Source: Verrucomicrobiaceae bacterium
Lineage (GTDB): Bacteria > Verrucomicrobiota > Verrucomicrobiia > Verrucomicrobiales > Verrucomicrobiaceae
DNA: 44,239 nt
Direction of reading: 5' to 3'
NCBI GenBank assembly: GCA_027490195.1
Contig: JAIXYN010000036.1
Coordinates: 1 to 44,239 of the forward strand
Shown: positions 35,173-44,048 of the stretch, piece by piece
How positions within the stretch are numbered: the stretch's first letter is position 1
Layout: the number at the start of each line of letters is the position of its first letter
The notes under the pieces: model-generated
Told to the model about the DNA's origin: nothing
The model's input: the letters and a program-made list of their open reading frames with translations, nothing else
Databases searched by the model: none
Made by a program: the position numbers and the translations under genes

Positions 35173-37164
35173 ATGCATGCACCTGCTGAACTGACGGGAG
35201 CCCTGGCGGCTGCGCCGGACTCCGAGGAGCAACTCCTAGCCGTGATGCTGGAGGGCAATGACGAGTGGCTGCCTGCGCTGCGGCGCATCCTGCCGCAGGC
35301 GGACGCCTTTGTGGACCCAGAGCGGCGCTGCCTGTGGGACACCCTGCTGGAAATGTACGACCGTGGCGAAACCATCAGCGCAGACAGCGTGGCGGTGCGC
35401 CTGCGCCGCCTCGGTGGCACCATGATGGAGGGCGTGCGCTCTGCCATGGTGCTGCTGCTCGGCAAGCACTCCATCTTCCGGCTGGAAATCGCGGAGTGGC
35501 ACGCGCGGCAGATAGCCTACGCGTATGAGCGCCGTCTCATCGCCAGCGTGGGGGAGATGGCCGGGCAGGCGGACATCAGCCCGCAGGAGATGACAGCGGC
35601 GCTGCGCGAGAAGTTGAAGAAGATGGAGCGCATCGCTTACTCCACGGGAGAGGATGCCCCGCGTCCGCTGCCTCTGGGCGCGGCGCTGCTGCCAGTGCTG
35701 CCCTTTGACACCGCGTGGCTGCCCGCGCCCTTCGCAGGGTGGATCAGCGACATCGCGGAGCGCATGCAGTGCCCGGCGGAATTCCCCGCCGTGGCCGCCA
35801 TGGCCGCGCTCTCCAGCGTGGCGGGTCGGCGCTTCTGCATCCAGCCCAAGACGCAGGACGAAGGCTACACGGAGTTCCCCCACCTGTGGGCCATGCTCAT
35901 CGGCAGTCCATCGCTGATGAAAAGCCCCGCCATGCAGGCTGCCATGCGCCCGCTGCGTGAGCTGGAACGCTTGGCCTGCAAGGAGTACGACTGCCGTGAG
36001 CTGGAGCGCCAGACGGCGGAGATCGCCGCGAAGATCAAACGTGGCGCGCTGGAAGCCGAGGCACGCAAGGCCGCGAAGAACGGCGAGCCCTTTGACTACG
36101 CGCAGCTCATCAGCCCCGCAGAGGGAGAGACCACGCCGCTGCGCCGCTTCATCGTCAATGACGCCAGCATCGAGGCCCTGGGCGAAGTGCTGCGGGACAA
36201 TCCCACCGGCACGCTGCTCTATCAGGACGAACTCGCGGGTTTGCTCGCCCTGTTGGAAAAGGATGGCAACCAGTCCCTACGCGCCTTTTTACTGCAAGCA
36301 TGGAGCGGCAAAGAAGGCTTCACCTTTGATCGCATTGGTCGTGGTCGCAGGCACGTGGAATCCTGCGCCGTGAGTCTGCTCGGCAGCATTCAGCCCGGCG
36401 TCATCGCCACGCATGTGCGTGCCGCCAATGGCCACACCGCAGGTGCGGATGGCTTCCTGCAGCGCTTCTCGCTCATGGTCTGGCCAGACGTCAGCAAGCA
36501 CTGGGAAGACATCGACCGCCCGCTGGACGCCGAGGCTGAGTGGGAAGCCACGGATGTGTTTCACGCCTTTGAAAACATCACCACCGCGCAGCTCACGCAA
36601 AAGGGCGTGAAGCCCGGTCGCGATGGCATCCCCACGTACCGCTTTGCACCCGAGGCGCAGGAGCACTTCGGCACCTGGCGGCACGAGCTGGAGCACCGCC
36701 TGCGCAGCGGCACACTGGCACCCGCCATGGAGGCGCACCTGGGCAAGTACCGCAAGCTCGTCCCCGCGCTCGCCCTGCTCATCCACGCAGCGGAGATCCC
36801 CGGCGGAGACGTCAGCCTCTCCGCGCTCCAGCGCGCCCTCTCCTGGGCCCGCTACCTGGAATCCCACGCCGCCCGCGTCTTCGCCTCCGGTGCCGTGGCC
36901 GAAAGCACCGCCGTGCACACGTTGCTCAAGAAACTGTGCGATGGGTCTGCGGGGCTGCCGAGTGAGTTTAAGGCGCGGGATGTGCGACGGAAGGGATGGG
37001 CAGGCTTGGCACGCCCTGAAGAGGCCGAGTCCGCCTGCGAGCTGCTGGCCGAGCACCGCTGGCTCATCGCCACCGTGCAGCCTTCCAGTTCGTTCGGCGG
37101 TCGTCCTACCACGATCTACCATCTTAACCCCCAGGCCCGGAATGCGTTGTCGAAGGCGGGATGA
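35173..37164 (+). CDS. DnaB-N/DUF3987 protein of a mobile element
   Basis: Of the 663 residues, 10-130 resemble the N-terminal domain of replicative helicase DnaB (DSEEQLLAVMLEGNDEWLPAL, TISADSVAVRLRRLGG). Residues 180-560 match DUF3987 (LPAPFAGWISDIAERMQCP, GTLLYQDELAGLLALLEKDG, ESCAVSLLGSIQPGVIATHV). A degenerate P-loop, IGSPSLMKSPAMQA, is present. Such proteins are encoded in phages, satellites and integrative elements and are presumed to act in replication. The stop codon TGA (37162-37164) is also the first triplet of a 71-nt palindromic element. Confidence 0.82.
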   Translation: MHAPAELTGALAAAPDSEEQLLAVMLEGNDEWLPALRRILPQADAFVDPERRCLWDTLLEMYDRGETISADSVAVRLRRLGGTMMEGVRSAMVLLLGKHSIFRLEIAEWHARQIAYAYERRLIASVGEMAGQADISPQEMTAALREKLKKMERIAYSTGEDAPRPLPLGAALLPVLPFDTAWLPAPFAGWISDIAERMQCPAEFPAVAAMAALSSVAGRRFCIQPKTQDEGYTEFPHLWAMLIGSPSLMKSPAMQAAMRPLRELERLACKEYDCRELERQTAEIAAKIKRGALEAEARKAAKNGEPFDYAQLISPAEGETTPLRRFIVNDASIEALGEVLRDNPTGTLLYQDELAGLLALLEKDGNQSLRAFLLQAWSGKEGFTFDRIGRGRRHVESCAVSLLGSIQPGVIATHVRAANGHTAGADGFLQRFSLMVWPDVSKHWEDIDRPLDAEAEWEATDVFHAFENITTAQLTQKGVKPGRDGIPTYRFAPEAQEHFGTWRHELEHRLRSGTLAPAMEAHLGKYRKLVPALALLIHAAEIPGGDVSLSALQRALSWARYLESHAARVFASGAVAESTAVHTLLKKLCDGSAGLPSEFKARDVRRKGWAGLARPEEAESACELLAEHRWLIATVQPSSSFGGRPTTIYHLNPQARNALSKAG

Positions 37165-37232
37165 ACTGCCGAAACTGCCAAAACCCGGTTCTGGCGGTTT
37201 CGGTGGTTTTGGCAGTGCTTTTTAAAAGGGGG
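37162..37232 (+). repeat. 71-nt nonamer-hairpin element, left copy
   Basis: The element starts TGAACTGCCGAAACTGCC and ends GCTTTTTAAAAGGGGG. Its body is built from 9-nt units: GCCGAAACT, GCCAAAACC, then inverted GGTTCTGGC, GGTTTCGGT, GGTTTTGGC, which fold into a hairpin followed by a T-tract. Its first triplet is the stop codon of the DUF3987 gene. It is 62/71 identical (hand count, no gaps) to the inverted copy at 39441-39511. It could act as a transcription terminator. Confidence 0.82.
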
Positions 37233-37306
37233 AGATGTTTTGAATCGAGCGATTCACAGAGCCTTATGCAGCTTTCATTCCTTGCTCAACAGCACGCCAA
37301 GTCTCG

Positions 37307-39274
37307 TCAGCGGAGAGTGGATGTCATCAAATTGACATTCGTGGCACGAATGAATTCATAAATTTTCTTCACGAGCCCCTGAGCCTCCTCAGAGAGGTCT
37401 TCCCAGCTTTCAGTGGCAGCAATGGCCTTGGCGCAAAAAGTCACCTTGCCATTCAAGACCCCATATTCTCCGCCGTAGCTGCCTTTACGGTTTCGATTTT
37501 CACCCAGTTGTTTATCAATGAATTCGCCAAGTCGCACGGAGCGGTATCGCTTGTGGTCAAATTGAGGAGGATTGGCTTCTTCATACGAAATGAGAACACC
37601 CTGCAAAACTTTGGGACTGAGTAGGTTCTCGATTTCTCTGCTTTCAAGGCAGTAATATCGATCACCAAGCCGTTTCTCCAAGAGGGCCTTTCTTGACTGC
37701 TTAGGATCACAGCTTCCCTGCTCGTCTCCGGAGGGAGGCGTACTGTTTCCCGCTTTTGCGCCTCTCTTACGGCTAAGAGGATCGACATCGGCATCGGTGA
37801 TCAAGAACAGCTTGGAGCACAATCGTTCAACGAGAATCCTTTTCTCGGCCGGCTCCTCGTCATCATCCAGGAACGAAAAGTGCGTGATGTTTCCCCCTCC
37901 ATACTCCACAAAACTGTAATGGAAGTCTTCCTTGAAGACTTTTGATTTGCCCTCCTGTTTAGAGAGATCTGATTGATACAACTTCAACCAGTGAGCGATG
38001 TAGCGACGATCCGTCACGCCTTCGACCCAGATGGTGCAGTTTGAAAGGAGCACTGATGAGTTTCGAACCCCGAGTAGCTCCAAGGGCCTCCTTTGATCAC
38101 GGCTCACTTGATGCACGTGAAATTTGACCTGTGCCTCCCTGGCATCAGCAGGGAGTTCGACATGTTTTTCCAGTGTGTAAACCGACACATCATCAACATC
38201 CAAAGTAAGGTCGAGGAAGTGATTGGAATGAGTGGTGAGGAAATACTGATGCTTGGGGAACCGCTTTGAGAGAGTTTCCAGAAAGACCCGCTGCAGCCAT
38301 GGATGTAGAAATAGCTCAGGCTCTTCGATAAAGGCAAGCACATGCTGATCTCTCCAGCGAAACAGTGGAAAAGTCAGGATGAGAAGGGACTGGATGCCAT
38401 CTCCCAGATCATGGATCGCCTTTTCAGGCTCAGCTCCTATCTTCACTGTGAGGGTGGTATGGTCATGCCGAGGAATGAGAGCCACAGGCCGATCATCGAA
38501 GAAGACCTCGCCTATCCATTTTTCAAAACTTCTCAGGTGGTCTCGGTCATTGAGATCGCCACGAAGCAATCGTTCAACATCGGCGTATAAACTTTGGCCG
38601 GTGAAAATGTCCTTGGCTTCTATCTTATAGTCCTGAGAGGTTCTGTTGATCAATAGATCCTTGCTTCCAAGCTCCCGCATCGTGCGAAGTGTTGGAATGT
38701 AAACACGTTGGATTTGTTGGGCTGCAGTTTCAATCTCAATCGCTTTTCGGATGCTTTCCTGAGCAGATTCGAAACGTGGTGTCACTCCTTGCCATGCATT
38801 CATCCGGGCATTTCGCTTTGCGTTTTCAACAAGAGTTTGGAACCACTCCGGGATATTATTGAGTTTGGAATTGCCAGGATTGGGCTCTACCACCAATCCC
38901 TTAACATCCGCTTTGCCAACATGCCCGACATAGTCACCCAATCCCAGGGAGAAAATCATTTGCTTGATGCCGAGCTGCTCCGCCAGACTTGTTTTGCCTA
39001 ACACTATTTCAAACAGCTTGCGAAAGTCACGAAAAGGAGACCCTAGGAGTAGAAAATCCTCCGGTGGTTCAAAGGTGATGGTTCTTGCTTTGGCAATGCC
39101 TCGGATCAGCCGGCTTTTTCCCGAGTTATTGGCCCCTACAAAGACATTGATCTTTCCCAGTCCCTCAAGCCGCATGGGATCAAATGGTCGGTCTTCGTTG
39201 TCAAAACAACGGTAGCCATGAAATTCGCCCTCCAGGACGATTTGGCTCATGAGGTAGTGGTTGAAGTCAGGCAT
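37307..39274 (-). CDS. OLD-family ATPase-TOPRIM nuclease (candidate anti-phage gene)
   Basis: The 655-residue protein has an ABC/SMC-like ATPase with Walker A VGANNSGKS at 46-54, a signature-like HDLGDGIQSLLIL, Walker B HVLAFIEEPELFLHP and the H-loop FLTTHSNHFLD. A TOPRIM-like domain follows, with IWVEGVTDRRYI, LFLITDADVD and YYCLESREIENLL. This is the layout of class 1 (stand-alone) OLD nucleases, many of which act in phage defence. No GajB-type helicase or reverse transcriptase partner is adjacent. The gene is more AT-rich than its neighbours and is bracketed by inverted 71-nt copies, suggesting acquisition as a cassette. The start may instead be ATG 39250 (MSQIVLEGEFHG). Confidence 0.88.
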   Translation of the reverse strand: MPDFNHYLMSQIVLEGEFHGYRCFDNEDRPFDPMRLEGLGKINVFVGANNSGKSRLIRGIAKARTITFEPPEDFLLLGSPFRDFRKLFEIVLGKTSLAEQLGIKQMIFSLGLGDYVGHVGKADVKGLVVEPNPGNSKLNNIPEWFQTLVENAKRNARMNAWQGVTPRFESAQESIRKAIEIETAAQQIQRVYIPTLRTMRELGSKDLLINRTSQDYKIEAKDIFTGQSLYADVERLLRGDLNDRDHLRSFEKWIGEVFFDDRPVALIPRHDHTTLTVKIGAEPEKAIHDLGDGIQSLLILTFPLFRWRDQHVLAFIEEPELFLHPWLQRVFLETLSKRFPKHQYFLTTHSNHFLDLTLDVDDVSVYTLEKHVELPADAREAQVKFHVHQVSRDQRRPLELLGVRNSSVLLSNCTIWVEGVTDRRYIAHWLKLYQSDLSKQEGKSKVFKEDFHYSFVEYGGGNITHFSFLDDDEEPAEKRILVERLCSKLFLITDADVDPLSRKRGAKAGNSTPPSGDEQGSCDPKQSRKALLEKRLGDRYYCLESREIENLLSPKVLQGVLISYEEANPPQFDHKRYRSVRLGEFIDKQLGENRNRKGSYGGEYGVLNGKVTFCAKAIAATESWEDLSEEAQGLVKKIYEFIRATNVNLMTSTLR

Positions 39275-39440
39275 AATGATTAACTTCTAAGCATAAACCA
39301 CAGGAAGGCCACAGGTGATTGCTCGCGTTCATTTTCCTCGGGTGGCTCCCGCTGCTCCCTACGTGAGTAAATCGTATAGACCACCGTAAGAACGTCCGAT
39401 TCGCTCCGCACGGGAGAGCTGCTTCCCCTGAAAATTTCTT

Positions 39441-39511
39441 CCCCCTTTTAAAAAGCACCGCCAAAACCGCCGAAACTGCCAATACCCGGTTTCGGCGGTT
39501 TTGGCAGTTCA
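39441..39511 (-). repeat. 71-nt nonamer-hairpin element, right copy (inverted)
   Basis: Read on the minus strand it starts TGAACTGCCAAAACCGCCG and ends GCTTTTTAAAAGGGGG, the same length and layout as the left copy. Its TGA is the stop codon of the 92-residue gene (39509-39511). The two copies thus point towards each other across the OLD nuclease gene. Confidence 0.82.
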
Positions 39512-39787
39512 GGCGGCATCCATCCGCTGCAGGGTGAGTTCATACTCAACGTGAATTGGGGCGTTTTGAAAAATCAGGTTCATGCAGAGCGCGGCCTGCT
39601 CCCTTGCTCCCGCTTCGGAAAGAGCCTCCAGAACAAAATACACTTCGTCAGTGTGACCCTTTTGAAGTCCTACACAACCGCTGCCAGGCACGTTGGCGTC
39701 AAGAGCCTCAAAGAGAGTGGATCGTTCGTGCTCGGTAAGTCGGCGAGACAAGTCCGCATAAACGGCGTACTGCATGCTGGGGATCAT
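39509..39787 (-). CDS. Small hypothetical protein (92 aa)
   Basis: The product begins MIPSMQYAVYADLSRRLTEH and contains STLFEALDANVPGSGCVGL and EVYFVLEALSEAGAREQAAL. It has a normal globular composition and no recognised family. It is on the same strand as, and upstream of, the OLD nuclease gene (235 nt between), so it might be a partner in the same cassette. However, the hairpin element at its stop looks like a terminator separating them. Confidence 0.6.
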   Translation of the reverse strand: MIPSMQYAVYADLSRRLTEHERSTLFEALDANVPGSGCVGLQKGHTDEVYFVLEALSEAGAREQAALCMNLIFQNAPIHVEYELTLQRMDAA

Positions 39788-39844
39788 ATCATCAAATCAC
39801 GAACACGCAGCCACGCTTTACCCTGAATGAACCTGCACGCGGAC

Positions 39845-39992
39845 CGTAGGATGGGTGTGGCGTAAGCCCGCCCGTCCATCAGCGTACGGCAGGCTCCATG
39901 GCGTACGAACGTCCTCGCAGTCGGGCGGTTTGGCGGAGAGGTTTTTTGCGTGTTGAAGGGCTTTCTTTTTCGCCAAACACGGCCGACCTACG
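39845..39992 (+). repeat. RAYT-linked REP element, copy J
   Basis: A 148-bp short-form copy starting CGTAGGATGGGTGTGGCGTA, with the core CGCAGTCGGGCGGTTTGGCG and tail CGCCAAACACGGCCGACC then TACG. This is a subfamily with GCGTAAGCCC instead of GCGAAGCCC and a T-rich loop (TTTTTTGCGTGTTGAAGG). Confidence 0.88.
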
Positions 39993-40015
39993 GACGGAAA
40001 GCGCCGCGCCTGGGA

Positions 40016-40200
40016 CGTAGGACGGTCGTGGCGTAAGCCCGCCCGTCTGTCAGCGTGTGGCAGGCACTCGGTCGAGCGAATGTCTTTGAGGCGTACGGCA
40101 AGCGGTGGGGCTAGCGCAAGTCCTCGCAGTCGGGCGGTTTGGCGGAGAGGTTTTGGCGTGTTGAAGGGCGTTCTTTTTCGCCAAACACGACCGACCTACG
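40016..40200 (+). repeat. RAYT-linked REP element, copy K
   Basis: A 185-bp copy of the second subfamily, with a different middle insertion (GTCTTTGAGGCGTACGGCAA) from the long form near the RAYT gene. It is separated from copies J and L by short conserved linkers ending GCGCCGCGCCTGGGA. Confidence 0.88.
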
Positions 40201-40221
40201 GACGGAGCGCCGCGCCTGGGA

Positions 40222-40406
40222 CGTAGGACGGTCGTGGCGTAAGCCCGCCCGTCTTTCAGCGTGTGGCAGACACTCGGGCGAGTGAATGTCCTTGAGGCGT
40301 GCGTCAAGCGGTGGGGCTAGCGCAAGTCCTCGCAGTCGGGCGGTTTGGCGGTGAGGTTTTTGCGTGTTGAAGGGCTTTCTTTTTCGCCAAACACGGCCGA
40401 CCTACG
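40222..40406 (+). repeat. RAYT-linked REP element, copy L
   Basis: A 185-bp copy nearly identical to copy K. It ends 26 nt before the stop codon of the convergent dehydroquinate synthase-like gene. Together J, K and L fill 39845-40406; no gene is present there. Confidence 0.88.
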
Positions 40407-40432
40407 GACGGAAAGCGCGGCGGCGCTTCCCC

Positions 40433-41596
40433 CTACTCCTCCACCACGGCGCGCTTTTGCAGCTCCACGACGGCGTTGAGGATCTTCACGCGGTTCATCT
40501 CGTGGACTTCCACTTTGGTGCCGATTTCGGGGACGAGGGTGACCGTCAATTCGCCGCCGAGGTGTTCGCGGAATTCTTCCAGGCCTTCGAGGATGGCGGG
40601 TTCGCCGCTGCGACCGGTGGTCATCAGATACGGGGAGGTGGTGGCGAAGCCGATGCTTTCGATGAGCTTCAGCACGCGCTCGCAGGTGGCTTCATCCAGG
40701 ATGCCCTGCATGCGCGAATAGACGAGGTCCACGGCCATGCCGATGGCCACGGCTTCGCCATGGGCCACGGTGAATTTGGAGATCTGCTCCAGCTTGTGCG
40801 CGGCCCAGTGGCCGAAGTCCAGCGGACGGGCGGAGCCGAGCTCAAAGGGATCGCCGCCGGTGGCGATGTGCTCCACGTGCAGCTCGGCGCTGCGCTGGAT
40901 GACCTGCTCCAGCGCTTCTTGCTTGAGGGCGGCGAGGTCTACGGCCATGGCTTCGATCTGCTCAAAGAAAGCGCGGTCGCGAATGAGCGCGACTTTGATG
41001 GCTTCGATGATGCCGTTGCGGCGACCACGCGCGGGCAGCAGCTCCAGGAAGGCGAAGTCGTTCACCACGGCAAAGGGCACGGCGAAGCTGCCCACCCAGT
41101 TTTTCTTGCCGAAGTAGTTCACGCCGTTTTTCACGCCCACGCCGCCATCTCCCTGGCTCAGCGTGGTGGTGGGAAAGCGCACGTGACGGATGCCGCGATG
41201 CGCGGTGGAGGCGGCAAAGCAGACGAGGTCTAGCGCAGCGCCGCCGCCGATGACGAAGACGTAGCTGTGGCGGTCCAGCGCGGCTTCATTGATGGCGTCC
41301 CAGCAGCACTCCACCAGACGGAAGTCGTTTTTGCAGGGCTCACCGCCGGGGATGACGATGGGGTCATCCACCATGGTGAAGGTCTCCGCATGCACCTGGC
41401 CATAGGCCATGATGTCGTCGATCAGATCGCGATTGGCGGTGGCGACGGCTTCATCCACAAACACGAGCACGCGCGGGAGCTTGTGCGGCTGGTCGATATG
41501 AAGAAGATCACGAATGGTGTGGTTCCGAGGCGCGAAGACTTCTCTCGTAAACAAGATTCGGTGGGTGTGCTCTAGCCTGATTTTTTTCTCTAACAT
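40433..41596 (-). CDS. 3-dehydroquinate synthase-family sugar phosphate cyclase (EboD-like)
   Basis: The 387-residue protein belongs to the NAD-dependent sugar phosphate cyclase superfamily. It shows the NAD-binding YVFVIGGGAALDLVCFAAST, HRGIRHVRFPTTTLSQGDGG and VGVKNGVNYFGKKNWVG, and the metal-site region EAIKVALIRD with later His residues in FGHWAAHKLEQI and HGEAVAIGMAVD. The VKNG...FGKKN stretch resembles EboD-type proteins of the ebo cluster more than housekeeping AroB. No other ebo gene is present, so the product is uncertain. The start was placed at ATG 41596 (MLEKKIRLEH); a TTG at 41623 is possible. Confidence 0.85.
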   Translation of the reverse strand: MLEKKIRLEHTHRILFTREVFAPRNHTIRDLLHIDQPHKLPRVLVFVDEAVATANRDLIDDIMAYGQVHAETFTMVDDPIVIPGGEPCKNDFRLVECCWDAINEAALDRHSYVFVIGGGAALDLVCFAASTAHRGIRHVRFPTTTLSQGDGGVGVKNGVNYFGKKNWVGSFAVPFAVVNDFAFLELLPARGRRNGIIEAIKVALIRDRAFFEQIEAMAVDLAALKQEALEQVIQRSAELHVEHIATGGDPFELGSARPLDFGHWAAHKLEQISKFTVAHGEAVAIGMAVDLVYSRMQGILDEATCERVLKLIESIGFATTSPYLMTTGRSGEPAILEGLEEFREHLGGELTVTLVPEIGTKVEVHEMNRVKILNAVVELQKRAVVEE

Positions 41597-41797
41597 CAAA
41601 GGGGGTCGGTTCTTTGCCTCCAACCGTGCTTGAGGTCAAAGGGAAAGGGCAAACGTCTGAGAAAGGTGGTTTCTAACCCGCAGCACTCATTTCGCAGGAT
41701 ATGCAGTGAAATTTGCCACGTCGCGCCGCGAATTGGGCGGTCGTTCCCCTCCTGTCTGGCCACCCGAGGAAATAGCCTGCTGGGGTGATTGAGAAGA

Positions 41798-43348
41798 ATG
41801 CCCCCTCGGATTGAAGCTGTGTGCGGCCATGAAAACCTTCCATTCACCTCCGCCGCGCAGCCAAGACACCAGCAGGCATGGCCTGCGGTGATGATAGTCG
41901 CCCCTGGGCTCGGCCCATCCGTGCCTGGGGATGCATGTGAGAATAAAGCCGCCAACGCCGTGTCTTTTCCGCCTCCACTTCGCTTCTTGATTCCAGTGCT
42001 GCTGCTGCTGCTGGGCCTCCTGGCCGCATGGATGGATTATGAGCTGGATCTGGCCCATGACCTGGAACGAAACTTCAACGACGTGACGACGCAGGCGGAG
42101 GCAACTGGCAACCGGCTGGCCCAGCTTTCCAGGCAGCACCTCCAACTGGGAGAAATCAAGGCACTGCGGGACATCCTCTCCGACTGGAAGCATGAACACT
42201 GGCTGCGCATGGCCGCCGTGGTGGATGAGAAGGGCCGTGTGCTGGCCAGCTCATCCGCCCAATGGGAGGAACTGCCGGCCGAGGAAACACCTGCCGCCAC
42301 GGCCTGGAAGCGCGCCAGCCAGAACACTGGCAAGATCATGGAGTCCGACACTTTGGCTGGTGGGGAAGTCACCGTGCTGGCAGCGTTCCCCCTCGAAATT
42401 CCTACTCAGTCCCGGCATTGGCTGCTGCTGGTTTATGACCGTGCCGATGCCGTGCTCCATGCGCATCAGGATGCACGCCGGCGGATGGAGTGGTCGGCTT
42501 CCGTGATCGCCTTCATGTGCCTGGGCCTCTGGGCCATCCTGCACTTTGGCGTGGCCACCCGGCTGGCACGGCTGGCACGCTCTGTCCGCGAATTTGGCGA
42601 AGGCCGCAGCGTCAGCATCGCCCCTTTAAAAGGAGGCGATGAAGTGCACGAGCTCTCCCAGGCATTCCGCAAGATGACGCAGCGGCTGGCAGACCGTGAA
42701 CGAGAACGCACTGTGCTGGAGCGCGCGGTGATTGACTCCGCTGAGAATGAGCGCCGGCGCATCGGGCATGAACTTCACGACGGCATCGGCCAGCAGCTCA
42801 CGGCAGTGCTGATGGCCATCAACGGCCTGCATGATGAGCTGCAGGCCCAAGCCCCCGCCTTTGCAGAGCACGCGCAGCAGGCAAGCCAGAGCCTGCGTGA
42901 AGCCCTGACCGAAGTGCGGGCCTTGTCCCATGGACTGGCCCCGGTTCCCTTGTGGGAGCAGGGCCTGGAGCACGCGCTGCAGGCGCTGGCAGACGCCACC
43001 ACGCGCAGCTCCGGTGTGCGCTGCGTGTTTGAGTGCCCGGCCCACATCCCGGAGATCAGCGAGGCGACTTCGAGCAATCTCTACCGGATTGCCCAGGAGG
43101 CGGTGAACAATGCCTTGAAGCATGCAGACTCTGGAGAGATCCGCATCGGGCTCGAGTGCCGCGATGGATTCCTTGTCCTTGAGATCGACGATGATGGCTG
43201 TGGCCTGCCAGAGATGCCTTCAAAAGGCGGCGGCATCGGATTTCGCATCATGCAGCATCGCACTGAAATGATGGGCGGCAGGATGGAGCACGGCGCTCCG
43301 CCCGCAGGCGGCACCCGCATCGCAGTTCACATTCCCAACACACCATGA
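41798..43348 (+). CDS. NarL-type sensor histidine kinase
   Basis: The protein (about 516 residues) is a membrane kinase. An N-terminal helix (FLIPVLLLLLGLLAAWM) is followed by a periplasmic sensor region to about 215 and a second helix (WSASVIAFMCLGLWAILHFG). HAMP comes next, then HisKA_3 with ENERRRIGHELHDGIGQQL (phospho-accepting His in HELHD), and HATPase_c with NNALKHAD, LEIDDDGCGLP and GGIGFRIMQHR. It should phosphorylate the response regulator encoded immediately downstream (ATGA overlap). The signal is unknown. The start is uncertain; a GTG at 41960 just before the first helix is an alternative. Confidence 0.9.
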   Translation: MPPRIEAVCGHENLPFTSAAQPRHQQAWPAVMIVAPGLGPSVPGDACENKAANAVSFPPPLRFLIPVLLLLLGLLAAWMDYELDLAHDLERNFNDVTTQAEATGNRLAQLSRQHLQLGEIKALRDILSDWKHEHWLRMAAVVDEKGRVLASSSAQWEELPAEETPAATAWKRASQNTGKIMESDTLAGGEVTVLAAFPLEIPTQSRHWLLLVYDRADAVLHAHQDARRRMEWSASVIAFMCLGLWAILHFGVATRLARLARSVREFGEGRSVSIAPLKGGDEVHELSQAFRKMTQRLADRERERTVLERAVIDSAENERRRIGHELHDGIGQQLTAVLMAINGLHDELQAQAPAFAEHAQQASQSLREALTEVRALSHGLAPVPLWEQGLEHALQALADATTRSSGVRCVFECPAHIPEISEATSSNLYRIAQEAVNNALKHADSGEIRIGLECRDGFLVLEIDDDGCGLPEMPSKGGGIGFRIMQHRTEMMGGRMEHGAPPAGGTRIAVHIPNTP

Positions 43349-44031
43349 CAACCCCAACCACCCCCGATAAAACCTACCGCCTCATGCTCGTGGACGATCA
43401 TCCGGCCGTGATCAATGGCTATCGTTTCATGCTGCAGGCCTATCCCAGCTTTGAAATCTGCGGCACCGCACACAATGATACCGAAGCCCTCGCCCTCGTG
43501 GCCAAAGAGAAGCCGGACCTGCTCATCACCGATCTCAACATGCCAGGACGTGGTGGCATTGAGCTCATCAAAGATCTCGTGGCCCTGCACCCCGGGCTGA
43601 AGATCATCGTCAGCTCCATGCATGATGAGATGCTTTGTGCCGCGCGCGCCCTGCGCGCCGGAGCCAGCGGCTACGTGGGCAAAGACAGCCCCGGCCATGC
43701 GCTGCTGGATGCCATCCACAAGGTGCTCGACGGCGGCGTCTATGTGAGCGAACGGCTGGCCGCGCACCTCGCAGTGTCCTTTGCCACCCCCCGGCCACGT
43801 GGATCCACGGAATCACCGCTGACCAAACTGAGTGACCGTGAGTTTCAGGTCTTCGAGCTCTTCGGCCAGGGTCAAACCGCCAAGGAAATCGCAGCGCAGC
43901 TCCATTTGAGTCCGAAGACCGTTTCAGTCCATCGCGATCACATCAAAGAAAAGATGGGTTTCGTTACGAGTGCGGAAATGATCCGGCAGGCGGTGCGCTG
44001 GGTGGAGACGCCGCGGGATGTGCTGAAGTGA
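43345..44031 (+). CDS. NarL/FixJ-family response regulator
   Basis: The 228-residue protein has an N-terminal receiver domain (LMLVDDHPAVINGYRFML, phospho-acceptor Asp in LLITDLNMPGRGG, Lys in GYVGKDSPG). A C-terminal LuxR-type HTH follows (LSDREFQVFELFGQGQTAKE, then IAAQLHLSPKTVSVHRDHIK). Its ATG overlaps the kinase stop, so it is the cognate partner. Targets are unknown. A REP copy begins about 18 nt after its stop. Confidence 0.94.
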   Translation: MTTPTTPDKTYRLMLVDDHPAVINGYRFMLQAYPSFEICGTAHNDTEALALVAKEKPDLLITDLNMPGRGGIELIKDLVALHPGLKIIVSSMHDEMLCAARALRAGASGYVGKDSPGHALLDAIHKVLDGGVYVSERLAAHLAVSFATPRPRGSTESPLTKLSDREFQVFELFGQGQTAKEIAAQLHLSPKTVSVHRDHIKEKMGFVTSAEMIRQAVRWVETPRDVLK

Positions 44032-44048
44032 AAGCCGCAGGGCGTTTG

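Noticed and set aside
37233..39440. Insertion sequence or composite transposon carrying the OLD gene
   Set aside because: The inverted copies look like terminal repeats, but no transposase is enclosed and no target-site duplication could be identified.
37162..39511. Integron attC sites flanking a gene cassette
   Set aside because: The elements abut stop codons and are palindromic, but the R'' and R' core sites (RYYYAAC, GTTRRRY) in attC arrangement are not seen and no IntI is present.
37307..39787. Gabija, PARIS or retron defence system
   Set aside because: Only an OLD-type ATPase-TOPRIM protein is present. There is no UvrD-like GajB, no separate AriB and no reverse transcriptase or ncRNA next to it.
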